DNA of 64,000 nucleotides from Pantoea alfalfae (GTDB lineage Bacteria; Pseudomonadota; Gammaproteobacteria; Enterobacterales; Enterobacteriaceae): NCBI RefSeq assembly GCF_019880205.1, contig NZ_CP082292.1, positions 3,658,001 to 3,722,000 of the forward strand, read 5' to 3'. Shown piece by piece: positions 27,957 to 36,074 of this stretch (position 1 is its first letter; each line of letters starts with the position of its first letter). The notes under the pieces were generated by a model. It saw only the letters and a program-made list of their open reading frames with translations, ran no database searches and was not told where the DNA came from. The position numbers and the translations under genes were made by a program.

Positions 27957-28096
27957 GATTCCACTCCGTGAAGGACAATTAATTCGGCCGCAAGGTTAAC
28001 AGCCTGAAACGGGGAGACAACAAAATCCGGGAAACTTTACGTAAAAATACGTGTCGCGTTCAGAATTGCAGCTGTCTCTGCGCAACGCAGTGTAGA

Positions 28097-28792
28097 CTAT
28101 ATTGTCCACATCAGGTGTCCAATCACCGGGGCCAGTATCACGGTCACCACCCCCGAGAGCATCATGACCAGGCTGGCGACGACGCCCTCCTGCTGCCCAA
28201 GCTGATAAGCGCGAGCGGTGCCGGCACCGTGTGACGCGGCACCAAAGCCTGCTCCTTTCGCCACCCCCTGCTTAATCGCGATGCGCAGAAACAGCACGTC
28301 ACCCACTGCCATGCCAAACACGCCAGTGATGACCACAAACAGCGCCACCAGATCGGGCTGACCGCCAATCGGCCCGGCTGCGGCCAGCGCAAAAGGCGTA
28401 GTAATGGAACGCACGGCCAGACTGCGCTGGATTGACTCCGGCAGGGTTAGCAGCCGCGCCAGCCAGACCGAACTGCAGACGGCGACCAGCGTGGCGGTCA
28501 GAACGCCCGCGCTCAGAGAGAGCCAGTGGCGCTTTATAATCGCTACGTTCTCATAGACCGGCACCGCAAACGCCAGCGTCGCCGGTCCCAGCAGCCAGAG
28601 CAGCCAGTGGTTTTCTGCAATGTAATCCTGCCAGCTGATGTGGGTCAGCAGCAGCAGCGCCACCAGTACCAGCGGCGTCATCACCAGCGGCATTAACAGC
28701 AGCGTACGCCAGCGGCGGTAAAGCCGTTTATTCAGCGCATACACCAGCAGCGTAACCGCTACACACAGCAGGCTGAGCAGAAAATCACGCAT
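28097..28792 (-). CDS. LrgB/CidB-family membrane protein (YohK-like)
   Basis: A 231-residue, multi-helix inner-membrane protein of the LrgB/CidB family, the same length as E. coli YohK. Family signatures include LGPATLAFAVPVYENVAIIKRHW and the conserved RSITTPFALAAAGPIGGQPDLVALFVVITG and GAASHGAGTARAYQLG. The ATG at 28792 gives MRDFLLSLL and overlaps the lrgA-type gene by eight bases; a longer in-frame extension lies inside that gene and is discarded. In E. coli YohJK promotes uptake or signalling related to uridine; in Gram-positives the family modulates murein hydrolase export or pyruvate uptake. Confidence 0.9.
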   Translation of the reverse strand: MRDFLLSLLCVAVTLLVYALNKRLYRRWRTLLLMPLVMTPLVLVALLLLTHISWQDYIAENHWLLWLLGPATLAFAVPVYENVAIIKRHWLSLSAGVLTATLVAVCSSVWLARLLTLPESIQRSLAVRSITTPFALAAAGPIGGQPDLVALFVVITGVFGMAVGDVLFLRIAIKQGVAKGAGFGAASHGAGTARAYQLGQQEGVVASLVMMLSGVVTVILAPVIGHLMWTI

Positions 28793-29210
28793 GAGGATCC
28801 TGCTTACGCGCGGCGCGCGCGACTTCATACTGATAGAGCCGGTCCACCACCCAGGCGGTGGAAGCCAGCACCAGCAGCGTACTGACGCCAATCACTACGC
28901 AGATACGCCAGCCATCGACGCGCAGCAGATCGCCATAATTTACTACCGCCACCACCGCCGGGATAAAGAACAGCAGCATCTCGGCCAGCAGCCAGCGCGA
29001 TCCGGCTTTTACCCAGTTCAGCGGCACAACCCGCGTCACGATTAAGGTCAGCAGCAGCAGCATCCCGACGATATTGGCGGGCAGCGGCAGCTTCAGCCAG
29101 CTCACCAGCCGGTCGCTGGCGATAAACAGGCCGATATAGAAACCCAGCTGAAGCGGCAGGCTGAGCCATTGCACTGCACGGATACTGCGTGGAGTGAGCG
29201 CTAACGCCAT
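28785..29210 (-). CDS. LrgA/CidA-family membrane protein (YohJ-like)
   Basis: A 141-residue, holin-like LrgA/CidA family protein (132 in E. coli YohJ) with four hydrophobic segments, including LGFYIGLFIASDRLVSWLKLPLPANIVGMLLLLTLI and MLLFFIPAVVAVVNYGDLL. The ATG at 29210 follows GGGGGAGAC; a GTG directly before it is the alternative. It is first in the two-gene leftward operon with the LrgB-type gene and diverges from a LysR regulator, the standard arrangement of cidR-type control. Confidence 0.9.
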   Translation of the reverse strand: MALALTPRSIRAVQWLSLPLQLGFYIGLFIASDRLVSWLKLPLPANIVGMLLLLTLIVTRVVPLNWVKAGSRWLLAEMLLFFIPAVVAVVNYGDLLRVDGWRICVVIGVSTLLVLASTAWVVDRLYQYEVARAARKQDPHA

Positions 29211-29313
29211 CACCTTGTCTCCCCCGATTAAACTGATGTCGCAGTATAAATCGTCAACAGAAGGTGAAAAAAATGAATTAAAATTATCGCAATCATGCCT
29301 GAAAGGAATAGTT

Positions 29314-30216
29314 ATGGATGTCCGCGCCCTACGCTACTTTACTGAAGTGGTCCGCCAGCAGAGCTTTACCCGTGCGGCGCAAAAGCTGTTTGTGACGCAG
29401 CCGACCATCAGCAAAATGCTGCGTCAGCTGGAGGAGGAACTGGGCTGTACGCTGATCCTGCGGGATGGCCGTCGCCTGCACCTCACCGACAGCGGGCAGG
29501 CGGTTTATCAGCGCGGCCTGGCAATCCTGCAGGAGTTTCATCAGCTTGAGGCGGAGATTGGTGACATCAACCAGCTCAAAACCGGTGAGCTGCGACTGGG
29601 TATTCCGCCGATGGTCGGTATGCAGATCGCCGGATCGATTTCCGCGTTTCGCCGCCGCTATCCCGGTGTGAAGCTGAAAATCTCTGAATTCGGCGGTCTG
29701 ACCGTACAGCAGGCGGTGCTGGCGGGCAGTCTGGATATCGCTCTGACCGCGCTGCCGGTCGATGCCGAGCTGCCGCTGAATACCCTGCCTCTGATGCATC
29801 ATCCGCTCTGCGTGCTGCTGCCGCGCCGCCCGGCGTGGCTCAGCCGCCAGCAGATAGGACTGGCAGAGCTGGCAGAGCACCCGTTGCTGATTTTCAATGA
29901 GGAGTTTTCACTGAATCGTCAGCTGATGCAGGCGTTTCAGCGGCTCAGCCTGACGCCAACGGTGGCAGTGCGCAGCGGTCAGTGGGATTTTCTGGCGGCA
30001 ATGGTGCAGGCGGAGATGGGGCTGGCGATTCTGCCGGAGCCGATCTGTCAGCGGCTGGATAAGCAGTCGCTATTGTGGCTGCCGCTGGAGTCGGAGCTGA
30101 AATGGAGTCTGGGATTGATCTGGCGGGAAGGGAGTTATCTGTCACGCAGTGCGCAGGCGTGGATCAACTGTTGTCGCGAACACTGGCCGGATGAACCGCC
30201 GCGCCTGTCGGTGTGA
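29314..30216 (+). CDS. LysR-family regulator, probable controller of the lrgAB-type pair
   Basis: A 300-residue LysR-type transcription factor. The N-terminal winged helix-turn-helix reads MDVRALRYFTEVVRQQSFTRAAQKLFVTQPTISKMLRQLEEELG, followed by the LysR substrate domain (LRLGIPPMVGMQIAGSISAFRRRYPG). The ATG at 29314 has AAAGGAAT before it and gives the canonical LysR start; the longer frame from 29194 is not conserved. It diverges from the yohJK-like pair with about 100 bases between starts, like cidR/ywbI regulators beside cid/lrg genes, so control of that pair is the natural inference. Confidence 0.9.
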   Translation: MDVRALRYFTEVVRQQSFTRAAQKLFVTQPTISKMLRQLEEELGCTLILRDGRRLHLTDSGQAVYQRGLAILQEFHQLEAEIGDINQLKTGELRLGIPPMVGMQIAGSISAFRRRYPGVKLKISEFGGLTVQQAVLAGSLDIALTALPVDAELPLNTLPLMHHPLCVLLPRRPAWLSRQQIGLAELAEHPLLIFNEEFSLNRQLMQAFQRLSLTPTVAVRSGQWDFLAAMVQAEMGLAILPEPICQRLDKQSLLWLPLESELKWSLGLIWREGSYLSRSAQAWINCCREHWPDEPPRLSV

Positions 30217-30220
30217 AAAG

Positions 30221-30254
30221 CTGGCACGCCCGCATGAATCCACAGGCGTGCCAG
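30221..30254. terminator. bidirectional terminator between LysR gene and yjcE
   Basis: CTGGCACGCC-N14-GGCGTGCCAG is a perfect 10-bp stem between convergent genes, with a T-run on the leftward side (AAAAG on plus). Confidence 0.75.
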
Positions 30255-30261
30255 CCAGGGC

Positions 30262-31911
30262 TTACTCTTCTTTTTCGATCAGCAGTGTTTCCAGAAGATC
30301 CAGGTCGTGCAGCAACTTCTGCATCGTCTCATTGGAGATCTGCTGGGTGGCGCGCAGATGATAGACCTCTGCACGTTCGGCACGCAGCCCGGTCAGGCGG
30401 AAACGACGCTCAAGGTTCTCAGCAAACAATGCATGTTCAAGATCATTCTTGCCTTCGGCGCGGCGACGTAAGTTGCCAATCACGCGCAGACTGACCTCTT
30501 TCAGCAGTTCCGGATCGATGTTCTCTTCTGACTCATTCTCCAGCCGCTCTTCCATCTTGTGCAGGCTCTCAATCGCTGCACCTGCCATCACCGCACGGGC
30601 ATTCTGCAGCTCACGGCGATGTGCACCTTTGTCGATACTATCAATGCCGCGCAGCAGAATTGGCAGGATCACTACCCCTACCAGCAGCGAGAACAGAATC
30701 ACGCCTGTGGCGATAAACACCAACTCATAACGCGCCGGGAAAGGCTCGCCGTTGGTCAGGAACAGCGGGATAGAGAGCACACCGGCCAGGGTGATTGCAC
30801 CGCGTACCCCGGCAAACGAGGCGATCAGCAGTTCACGCAGCGAGTAGTTTGAAAACTCCAGCGGCTTCTTCTTCAGCAGGCGTTTGCTGAAGCGCTGCAT
30901 AATCCACAGCCAGCCAAAGCGCACGATCATCAGCGCGGCATAGACCAGCCCGATATCGGCGAACAGCATCCAGAGTTCCACATTCGGGTCGGCCTGCGCC
31001 TGGTCGATCGAGGTCTGCAGAATGTCCGGCAGCTGCAGGCCCAGCATCAGGAACACCATGCCGTTGAACACGAACTCCAGCATCTGCCAGACACTGTTGG
31101 CACGCAGCCGCATCGCCAGCGGAGCCTGACGAATAATGCCGGAACGGGTGATGGTCATACCGGCCGCGACCGCTGCCAGGATGCCTGAGACGCCCAGATG
31201 TTCGGCAATCAGATAAGAGGCGAATGGCAGGAGCAGCAGCAGCACGGTCTGTGTCGCCGGGTCATCCCCGCTCCAGCGGCTGAGCAGGCGCAGCGATTTA
31301 CCGTACAGCCAGCAGATCGCCACACCGGCAATCAGGCCGCCTACCGCGACTTTCAGGAACTCAACGCTGGCACCGCCCCAGGTAAACACCATGGTGCCCA
31401 TGGCGACGGCGACGGCAAACTTCAGTGATACCAGGCCCGAAGCATCATTCATCAGGGCTTCACCCTGCACAATCGACATAATCTTCTTGGGAATGCGACC
31501 TTCACCGACAATGCCGGAGAGTGCCACGGCATCGGTCGGCGACAGCACCGCCGCCAGCGCAAAGGCGGGGATTAGCGGGATCCCCGGCACCAGCCAGTAG
31601 ATCAGATAGCCGATGCCGATCACGGTAATCAGCACCAGCGCCAGCGCTAAGCCGATGATTTCTCGACCATGATGCAGGAACTCACTGATCGGCGTTTTCC
31701 AGCCATCTGCGAACAGCAGCGGCGGGATGAACAGCACCAGAAACAGTTCCGGATCAAAGTCGACATGCAGACCAAATGTTGGCCAGGCCAGCATCGCACC
31801 TACGGCGATCTGCACCAGCGGCAACGGGATCTGAAAAGGGAGAATGCGGGCCGCGACGCCAGAGAGCGACACGACCAGCGTCATGATGAGAATAGTAAAA
31901 AAGATTTCCAT
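30262..31911 (-). CDS. yjcE: CPA1-family Na+/H+ antiporter YjcE
   Basis: A 549-residue cation:proton antiporter-1 family protein, the same length as E. coli YjcE. About 12 membrane segments fill the first 400 residues, with FALAAVLSPTDAVALSGIVGEGRIPKKIM and GEALMNDASGLVSLKFAVAVAMGTM carrying the family's acidic ion-site residues. A cytoplasmic, charged, helical C-terminal tail of about 130 residues follows (SLHKMEERLENESEENIDPELLKEVSLRVIGNLRRRAEG). The ATG at 31911 (MEIFFTIL) follows AAGGAAAG and matches E. coli; the in-frame start nine codons upstream does not. Placement beside ghxP matches E. coli. Confidence 0.93.
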   Translation of the reverse strand: MEIFFTILIMTLVVSLSGVAARILPFQIPLPLVQIAVGAMLAWPTFGLHVDFDPELFLVLFIPPLLFADGWKTPISEFLHHGREIIGLALALVLITVIGIGYLIYWLVPGIPLIPAFALAAVLSPTDAVALSGIVGEGRIPKKIMSIVQGEALMNDASGLVSLKFAVAVAMGTMVFTWGGASVEFLKVAVGGLIAGVAICWLYGKSLRLLSRWSGDDPATQTVLLLLLPFASYLIAEHLGVSGILAAVAAGMTITRSGIIRQAPLAMRLRANSVWQMLEFVFNGMVFLMLGLQLPDILQTSIDQAQADPNVELWMLFADIGLVYAALMIVRFGWLWIMQRFSKRLLKKKPLEFSNYSLRELLIASFAGVRGAITLAGVLSIPLFLTNGEPFPARYELVFIATGVILFSLLVGVVILPILLRGIDSIDKGAHRRELQNARAVMAGAAIESLHKMEERLENESEENIDPELLKEVSLRVIGNLRRRAEGKNDLEHALFAENLERRFRLTGLRAERAEVYHLRATQQISNETMQKLLHDLDLLETLLIEKEE

Positions 31912-32056
31912 GCTTTCCTTAGGCGTCGTTTCTTTCAATCATTGGTTAAGCGCTAAAGTGTAAAACAAACTGCATTGAAGGTGGTCAGCTACGCGTGCGC
32001 CGGGCGGGAAAAAAGTGAAAAATTCCGGACGCGCAGCCGCACGCCCGGTTGTACAG

Positions 32057-33406
32057 TCAGATTGCCCAGCCACCGGCGTAAAATGCCACCAGCGCGACGG
32101 CAATGATCACGGTACCGACGTTGAGCTTACGCCATTCACCGGCGAACAGACGCCCCACCACGAGGCTGGCGAAACCGATCATGATGCCGGTGACGATGTT
32201 GCAGGTGAGCACGATAATCACCGCCGTGAGCAGCCCAGACATCGCATCGACAAAATCACTGAAGTCCACTTTTGCCACATTACTGAGCATCAGCAGACCC
32301 ACATACATCAGTGCAGGTGCGGTAGCGTAAGCCGGAACCAGATAAGCCAGCGGCGACATAAACAGGATAGCGAGAAACAGCAGGCCCACCACAATTGCGG
32401 TCAGGCCGGTTTTGCCCCCCGCCGCTGTCCCTGCCGCCGATTCAATATAGACCGCAGCCGGTGACGCGCCCACCAGACCCGCGAACAGGCTGCTGACAGA
32501 GTCACTGGTCAGCGCACGACCGCCATTGATAATCTGGCCCTGTTTATCCAGCAGATTGGCCTGCCCTGCGACCGCACGAATGGTACCGGTGGCGTCAAAA
32601 ACCGCCGTCATCACCAGTGCCAGCACGCTGGGCAGTACTACAGGCTGTAGCGCCCCCATAATGTCGAGGCTGAACAGCAACGACTGACCGCTGGCGTCAC
32701 GCAGGCTCGGCAGGGCAAACAGTCCCTGATATGTCACCGACGGGTCAAAGATCAGGCCGAGCAGCGAAATAGCGATAATCGTCAGCAGGATGCCGCCCGG
32801 TACCCTGCGCTTCTCCAGTCCGATAATCGCGGCCAGTCCCAGCAGTGTCATCATCACCGGGAAAGTGGTGAAGTGACCCAGCGCCACCGGCAGGCCCGGA
32901 GCCGGATTTTTTACCACCAGACCCACGCCGTCAGCGGCGATGAGCAGCAGAAACAGGCCAATCCCGACGCCGGTGCCGTGCGCCACGCCCATCGGCAGGT
33001 TACGCAAAATCCAGGCACGAATGCCGGTCACGGAGATCAGGGTAAACAGCAGGCCCATCAGGAACACTGCGCCCAGCGCGACCGGCACGCTGATGTGCTG
33101 ACCCAGCACCAGGCTGAAAGCGGTAAAGGCGGTCAGGGAGATGGCGCAGCCAATGGCCATCGGCAGATTGGCCCACAGCCCCATAAGGATGGAACCAAAG
33201 CTGGCGACCAGACAGGTGGCGACAAACACGGCGGAGGGGGAAAAACCGGCTTTGCCCAGCATTCCCGGTACCACGATGACGGAGTAGACCATCGCCAGGA
33301 AGGTAGTGAGTCCGGCCAGAATTTCCTGGCGCACGCTGCTGCCGCGCGCCGAGATCGAGAACCATGCGTCCAGTTTTCCACTGGCCGGGCGTGATTCAGT
33401 TGACAT
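32057..33406 (-). CDS. ghxP: guanine/hypoxanthine permease GhxP
   Basis: A 449-residue purine permease of the NCS2/AzgA-like family (449 in E. coli GhxP, formerly YjcD). Conserved stretches include [30 protein letters not shown] at the start, [25 protein letters not shown], and [21 protein letters not shown], followed by EDSVSS-type sequence ([35 protein letters not shown]). It imports guanine and hypoxanthine. A PurR-box-like palindrome about 100 bases upstream fits the PurR control reported for this gene in E. coli. Confidence 0.94.
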   Translation of the reverse strand: MSTESRPASGKLDAWFSISARGSSVRQEILAGLTTFLAMVYSVIVVPGMLGKAGFSPSAVFVATCLVASFGSILMGLWANLPMAIGCAISLTAFTAFSLVLGQHISVPVALGAVFLMGLLFTLISVTGIRAWILRNLPMGVAHGTGVGIGLFLLLIAADGVGLVVKNPAPGLPVALGHFTTFPVMMTLLGLAAIIGLEKRRVPGGILLTIIAISLLGLIFDPSVTYQGLFALPSLRDASGQSLLFSLDIMGALQPVVLPSVLALVMTAVFDATGTIRAVAGQANLLDKQGQIINGGRALTSDSVSSLFAGLVGASPAAVYIESAAGTAAGGKTGLTAIVVGLLFLAILFMSPLAYLVPAYATAPALMYVGLLMLSNVAKVDFSDFVDAMSGLLTAVIIVLTCNIVTGIMIGFASLVVGRLFAGEWRKLNVGTVIIAVALVAFYAGGWAI

Positions 33407-33767
33407 AGTTGAGCCTCAAAAATTTTTGTTGTGTGGATCGCTCTGCGACCATCGCTGTCCCTGGAATAAGCGGGTAGACGGCGTCACTGTCGGGATTAAC
33501 CCATCAGGCAAACGTTTACCTTGCCGCAGATAATTAGCCGTCAAAAGCAGCCAGATAAAAAGGCATGCGATTATCCGGCGTTTAGCGCCACGTTTTCAAC
33601 TCTAAGAGGGAGATTCTTTGGCATAAAGAAAGATTGGGCGCAGGAGGCTGGCAGACGCCCGACGGAAGCCAGCCTGAAACGCTGAGGCCATAAAGTTAAT
33701 GTCATATAAAGGCAGGATTCGCACCGGCGCAGTCGGGATGAGACAGGATGCGCCGGCGGAGAGAGGA
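33407..33767. other. ghxP-gst intergenic region
   Basis: The gap carries the ghxP promoter region with the PurR-like site at 33506-33521. The rest, up to the end of the glutathione transferase gene, holds no gene I can support; two overlapping minus-strand frames at 33571-33880 lack features and overlap the gst 3' end. Confidence 0.4.
33506..33521. promoter_or_regulatory. PurR box upstream of ghxP
   Basis: AGGCAAACGTTTACCT contains the PurR core GCAAACGTTT and near-symmetric arms, resembling the consensus ACGCAAACGTTTGCGT. It is upstream of a purine permease that is PurR-repressed in E. coli. Confidence 0.75.
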
Positions 33768-34436
33768 TTAACCTGGCAACGAAAGCTCGCCGCCCTGCGC
33801 AATCGCGCGTTGCCAGGCGGCGCGCTGCTGCACCGTCTGCAACCATTTATCAGTGGCAGGCATCCGATCCAGTCCGCCACGCCGCGCCAGTGCCAGCAGC
33901 GGAAAGCTCATCTGGATATCCGCAATGGTAAAACGCTCACCGGCAAACCACGTATTGGCTGCCAGATGCTGTTCGATCATCTGCCTGTGCGGCTTTAGCT
34001 GTTTATCCAGGAATGCCTTCTGCACCCCTTTGCCAAATGCCGCGCCGACCGGACGCAGCAGCCAGGGCACCGGCGCTTTGCCCATCTGACCGAAGATCAG
34101 TTTCATCACCAGCAGCGGCATCAGCGAGCCTTCGGCGTAGTGCAGCCAGTAGCGGCACTGTAACCGTGACGCCTCATCACTCACTTTCAGCCTGAATTCG
34201 TGATCATATTTCTCTTCAAGGTATTCGAGAATGGCCCCCGATTCTGCTACCACCTGGTTCCCGTCAGTAATGACCGGCGATTTTCCCAGTGGATGCACTT
34301 TTTTTAGCGCCTCCGGGGCCAGCATGGTCGGTTCGCGTTGATAGCGTTTAATCTGGTACGGCACTTCCAGCTCTTCCAGCAGCCACAGCACCCGATGCGA
34401 GCGCGATTTCTCAAGATGGTGAACGGTGATCATCAT
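33768..34436 (-). CDS. glutathione S-transferase
   Basis: A 222-residue cytosolic glutathione transferase. The thioredoxin-like N-terminal domain has HHLEKSRSHRVLWLLEELEVPYQ, with the serine-arginine pair where bacterial GSTs hold the glutathione thiol, and GKSPVITDGNQVVAESGAILEYLEEKY, which contains the conserved glutathione-binding Glu-Ser. The helical C-terminal domain has WFAGERFTIADIQMSFPLL, the typical folding motif. The ATG at 34436 follows AGGGA; a second ATG is adjacent. It lies between ghxP and soxR, on the same strand and ten-odd plus twenty bases downstream of soxR, suggesting a link to oxidative-stress defence. Confidence 0.9.
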   Translation of the reverse strand: MMITVHHLEKSRSHRVLWLLEELEVPYQIKRYQREPTMLAPEALKKVHPLGKSPVITDGNQVVAESGAILEYLEEKYDHEFRLKVSDEASRLQCRYWLHYAEGSLMPLLVMKLIFGQMGKAPVPWLLRPVGAAFGKGVQKAFLDKQLKPHRQMIEQHLAANTWFAGERFTIADIQMSFPLLALARRGGLDRMPATDKWLQTVQQRAAWQRAIAQGGELSLPG

Positions 34437-34472
34437 GATTCCCTGTGTGTTGACCTTCACCAAGTATAGACG

Positions 34473-34958
34473 TCACTCCACAGCCGGATGTTTATCATCC
34501 TGTTCCGGGTCAAGCAGCACCGCACCCGAGCCCTGCTGACCCAGCCGGTCGCCGGGATTACGCAGCGGACAGTCGCGCATCGACAGGCAGCCGCAACCGA
34601 TACAGCCATCCAGGTCATTGCGCAGGCGGGTCAGGGTTTCAATGCGTTTATCCAGCTCTTCGCGCCAGTGCTGAGTCAGCGCATCCCATTCCGTCGTCGA
34701 CATGCGCTTATCTGGCGGAATGTGGTCGAGACTGTCACTGACCGTCGCCAGCGGGATGCCAATGCGCTGAGCAATCTTGATGATCGCCACGCGTCGCAGC
34801 ACATCGCGGCTGTATCGGCGCTGATTGCCGCTGTTGCGGGTGCTGAAAATGAGGCCTTTGGTTTCATAAAAGTGCAGCGCCGAGACCGCCACACCGCTGC
34901 GGCGCGCCACTTCCCCGGGTGTTAAGACCGGTTTTGGATAGTTACGTTCTTTTTTCAT
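34473..34958 (-). CDS. soxR: redox-sensing MerR-family activator SoxR
   Basis: A 161-residue MerR-family regulator (154 in E. coli). The DNA-binding region reads [26 protein letters not shown], and the C-terminal [2Fe-2S] cluster motif is [12 protein letters not shown], with four cysteines spaced as in known SoxR. Oxidation of the cluster by redox-cycling agents activates transcription of soxS. The gene diverges from soxS with the SoxR box between them, as in E. coli. The C-terminal extension beyond the cluster is a few residues longer. Confidence 0.95.
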   Translation of the reverse strand: MKKERNYPKPVLTPGEVARRSGVAVSALHFYETKGLIFSTRNSGNQRRYSRDVLRRVAIIKIAQRIGIPLATVSDSLDHIPPDKRMSTTEWDALTQHWREELDKRIETLTRLRNDLDGCIGCGCLSMRDCPLRNPGDRLGQQGSGAVLLDPEQDDKHPAVE

Positions 34959-34965
34959 CAGACCC

Positions 34966-34996
34966 TTTACCTAAAGTTAACTTGAGGAATTATACT
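34966..34996 (+). promoter_or_regulatory. soxS promoter with SoxR box
   Basis: CCTAAAGTTAACTTGAGG (34970-34987) is a near-perfect SoxR palindrome. It lies between a -35 element TTTACC (34966-34971) and a -10 element TATACT (34991-34996) spaced by exactly 19 bp, the overlong spacing that makes the MerR-type soxS promoter dependent on SoxR remodelling. Confidence 0.92.
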
Positions 34997-35058
34997 TCTT
35001 CTCCGTTGAAACCCCTAAACTCCCATTACCCCTTATTAAGCACCAGAAGGATGAGGCC

Positions 35059-35484
35059 ATGATGCAAGAAGAGATCATTCATTCCCTGACGGACTGGATT
35101 GACCAGAACCTCGATAAGAGCCTGTCGATTGATGAGGTTGCGGCAAAATCAGGCTATTCGAAATGGCACCTGCAGCGTATGTTCCGTTCCGTGACGAAAC
35201 AGACGCTGGGTGGCTATATTCGTGAGCGCCGCCTGACGCTGGCCGCAGAAGCGCTATCGCAGACACAGCGTCCGGTGTTTGATATCGCGATGCAGTATGG
35301 CTATGACTCGCAGCAAACTTTTTCACGGGTGTTTCGTCGTCAGTTTTCACAGACCCCGACCGCTTACCGCCACACCATGCGACGCCAGGCGATTCAGCGC
35401 CCTCGCCTGCTGAGTTTCGGTTGTAACGATCCGATCAACAGCTTTACCCAGCGCACGACCGGCGAGTGCTGCCCGGTCCGTTAA
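35059..35484 (+). CDS. soxS: superoxide-response AraC-family activator SoxS
   Basis: A 141-residue protein that is almost entirely a two-HTH AraC DNA-binding domain: SIDEVAAKSGYSKWHLQRMFRSVTKQTLGGYIRERRL and VFDIAMQYGYDSQQTFSRVFRRQFSQTPTAYRH. It activates superoxide-response genes when made under SoxR control. E. coli SoxS has 107 residues and ends near YRHRL; here about 33 extra residues follow (MRRQAIQRPRLLSFGCNDPI region), including three cysteine-containing or basic segments of unknown role. Start at 35059 follows GGATGAGG; the adjacent second ATG is possible. Confidence 0.93.
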   Translation: MMQEEIIHSLTDWIDQNLDKSLSIDEVAAKSGYSKWHLQRMFRSVTKQTLGGYIRERRLTLAAEALSQTQRPVFDIAMQYGYDSQQTFSRVFRRQFSQTPTAYRHTMRRQAIQRPRLLSFGCNDPINSFTQRTTGECCPVR

Positions 35485-35492
35485 TTCTTCGC

Positions 35493-35511
35493 TGCGCCCG
35501 CTCCGGGCGCA
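35493..35511 (+). terminator. hairpin after soxS
   Basis: TGCGCCCG-CTC-CGGGCGCA is a perfect 8-bp stem ten bases after the soxS stop, followed by TCTGTCTGATTT. Confidence 0.6.
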
Positions 35512-35586
35512 TCTGTCTGATTTCCCCGCCGTTCTTCTTCTACTGCTCATTTTTTCTGCACACCACTACCATACAAGAGTCAAATT

Positions 35587-35632
35587 TTGTTCAAAATTTA
35601 AAATCGGGTGATATAATGTGACCCAAGTCACA
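35587..35632 (+). promoter_or_regulatory. yjcB promoter with CRP-type palindrome
   Basis: TTGTTC (35587-35592) and TATAAT (35612-35617) are spaced by 19 bp, or an alternative -35 may be used. Directly overlapping the end of the -10 is TGTGA-CCCAAG-TCACA (35617-35632), a perfect match to the CRP half-sites. A site here would cover the start point and suggests repression rather than activation. Confidence 0.55.
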
Positions 35633-35738
35633 CTTTGAACCTGGGTTGACGGCAAAAAAGTCCTACCTGACACACTTTTTTGTCGCCGGTGATGTCCGCA
35701 GATTGTCAGGAATACTTACTGATAGTGAGGTCCGGCCG

Positions 35739-36020
35739 ATGGCTACGTTAACCGCCAGTTTTCTTGTTATGCGTTGGGAACTGCTGAGCGCAATCATGAT
35801 GTTTTTTGCCAGCACCCTGAAAACCAAACTTCGTCAGGATAGCCGTCACGTGATGGCCTTTATGTGTGGCGGGATTGGTTTAGGCATGACCTGCTGGTTT
35901 GTTACCGGTCTGATGGGCATTACCCTGAGCATGGAAAACGTACATAACTTCGTGGAAATCTCAAAGCACGCCTTTATCGATGCGATGAGCCAGGCGCCTG
36001 CTGACTGGCCGATGCCCTGA
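35739..36020 (+). CDS. yjcB: YjcB-family membrane protein
   Basis: A 93-residue protein, the same length as E. coli YjcB, with two hydrophobic segments (LLSAIMMFFASTLKTKL and MCGGIGLGMTCWFVTGLMGIT) and the C-terminal pattern QAPADWPMP, which parallels the E. coli ending. The ATG at 35739 gives MATLTASF, matching MATLT in E. coli; the frame is open further upstream but not conserved. Function is unknown. Its place between soxS and ssb follows E. coli, although the yjcC (pdeC) gene found there in E. coli is missing. Confidence 0.87.
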   Translation: MATLTASFLVMRWELLSAIMMFFASTLKTKLRQDSRHVMAFMCGGIGLGMTCWFVTGLMGITLSMENVHNFVEISKHAFIDAMSQAPADWPMP

Positions 36021-36031
36021 TTTTTACGCAT

Positions 36032-36059
36032 AAAAAACCCCGCTTAGCGGGGTTTTTTA
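36032..36059. terminator. bidirectional terminator between yjcB and the ATP-grasp gene
   Basis: ACCCCGC-TTA-GCGGGGT with six A residues on the left and six T residues on the right serves both convergent transcripts. Confidence 0.88.
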
Positions 36060-36074
36060 TATTGCTGTGTGAAC

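Noticed and set aside
33571-33880. Two overlapping minus-strand frames near the gst end
   Set aside because: They overlap the gst 3' end in other frames and show no domains.
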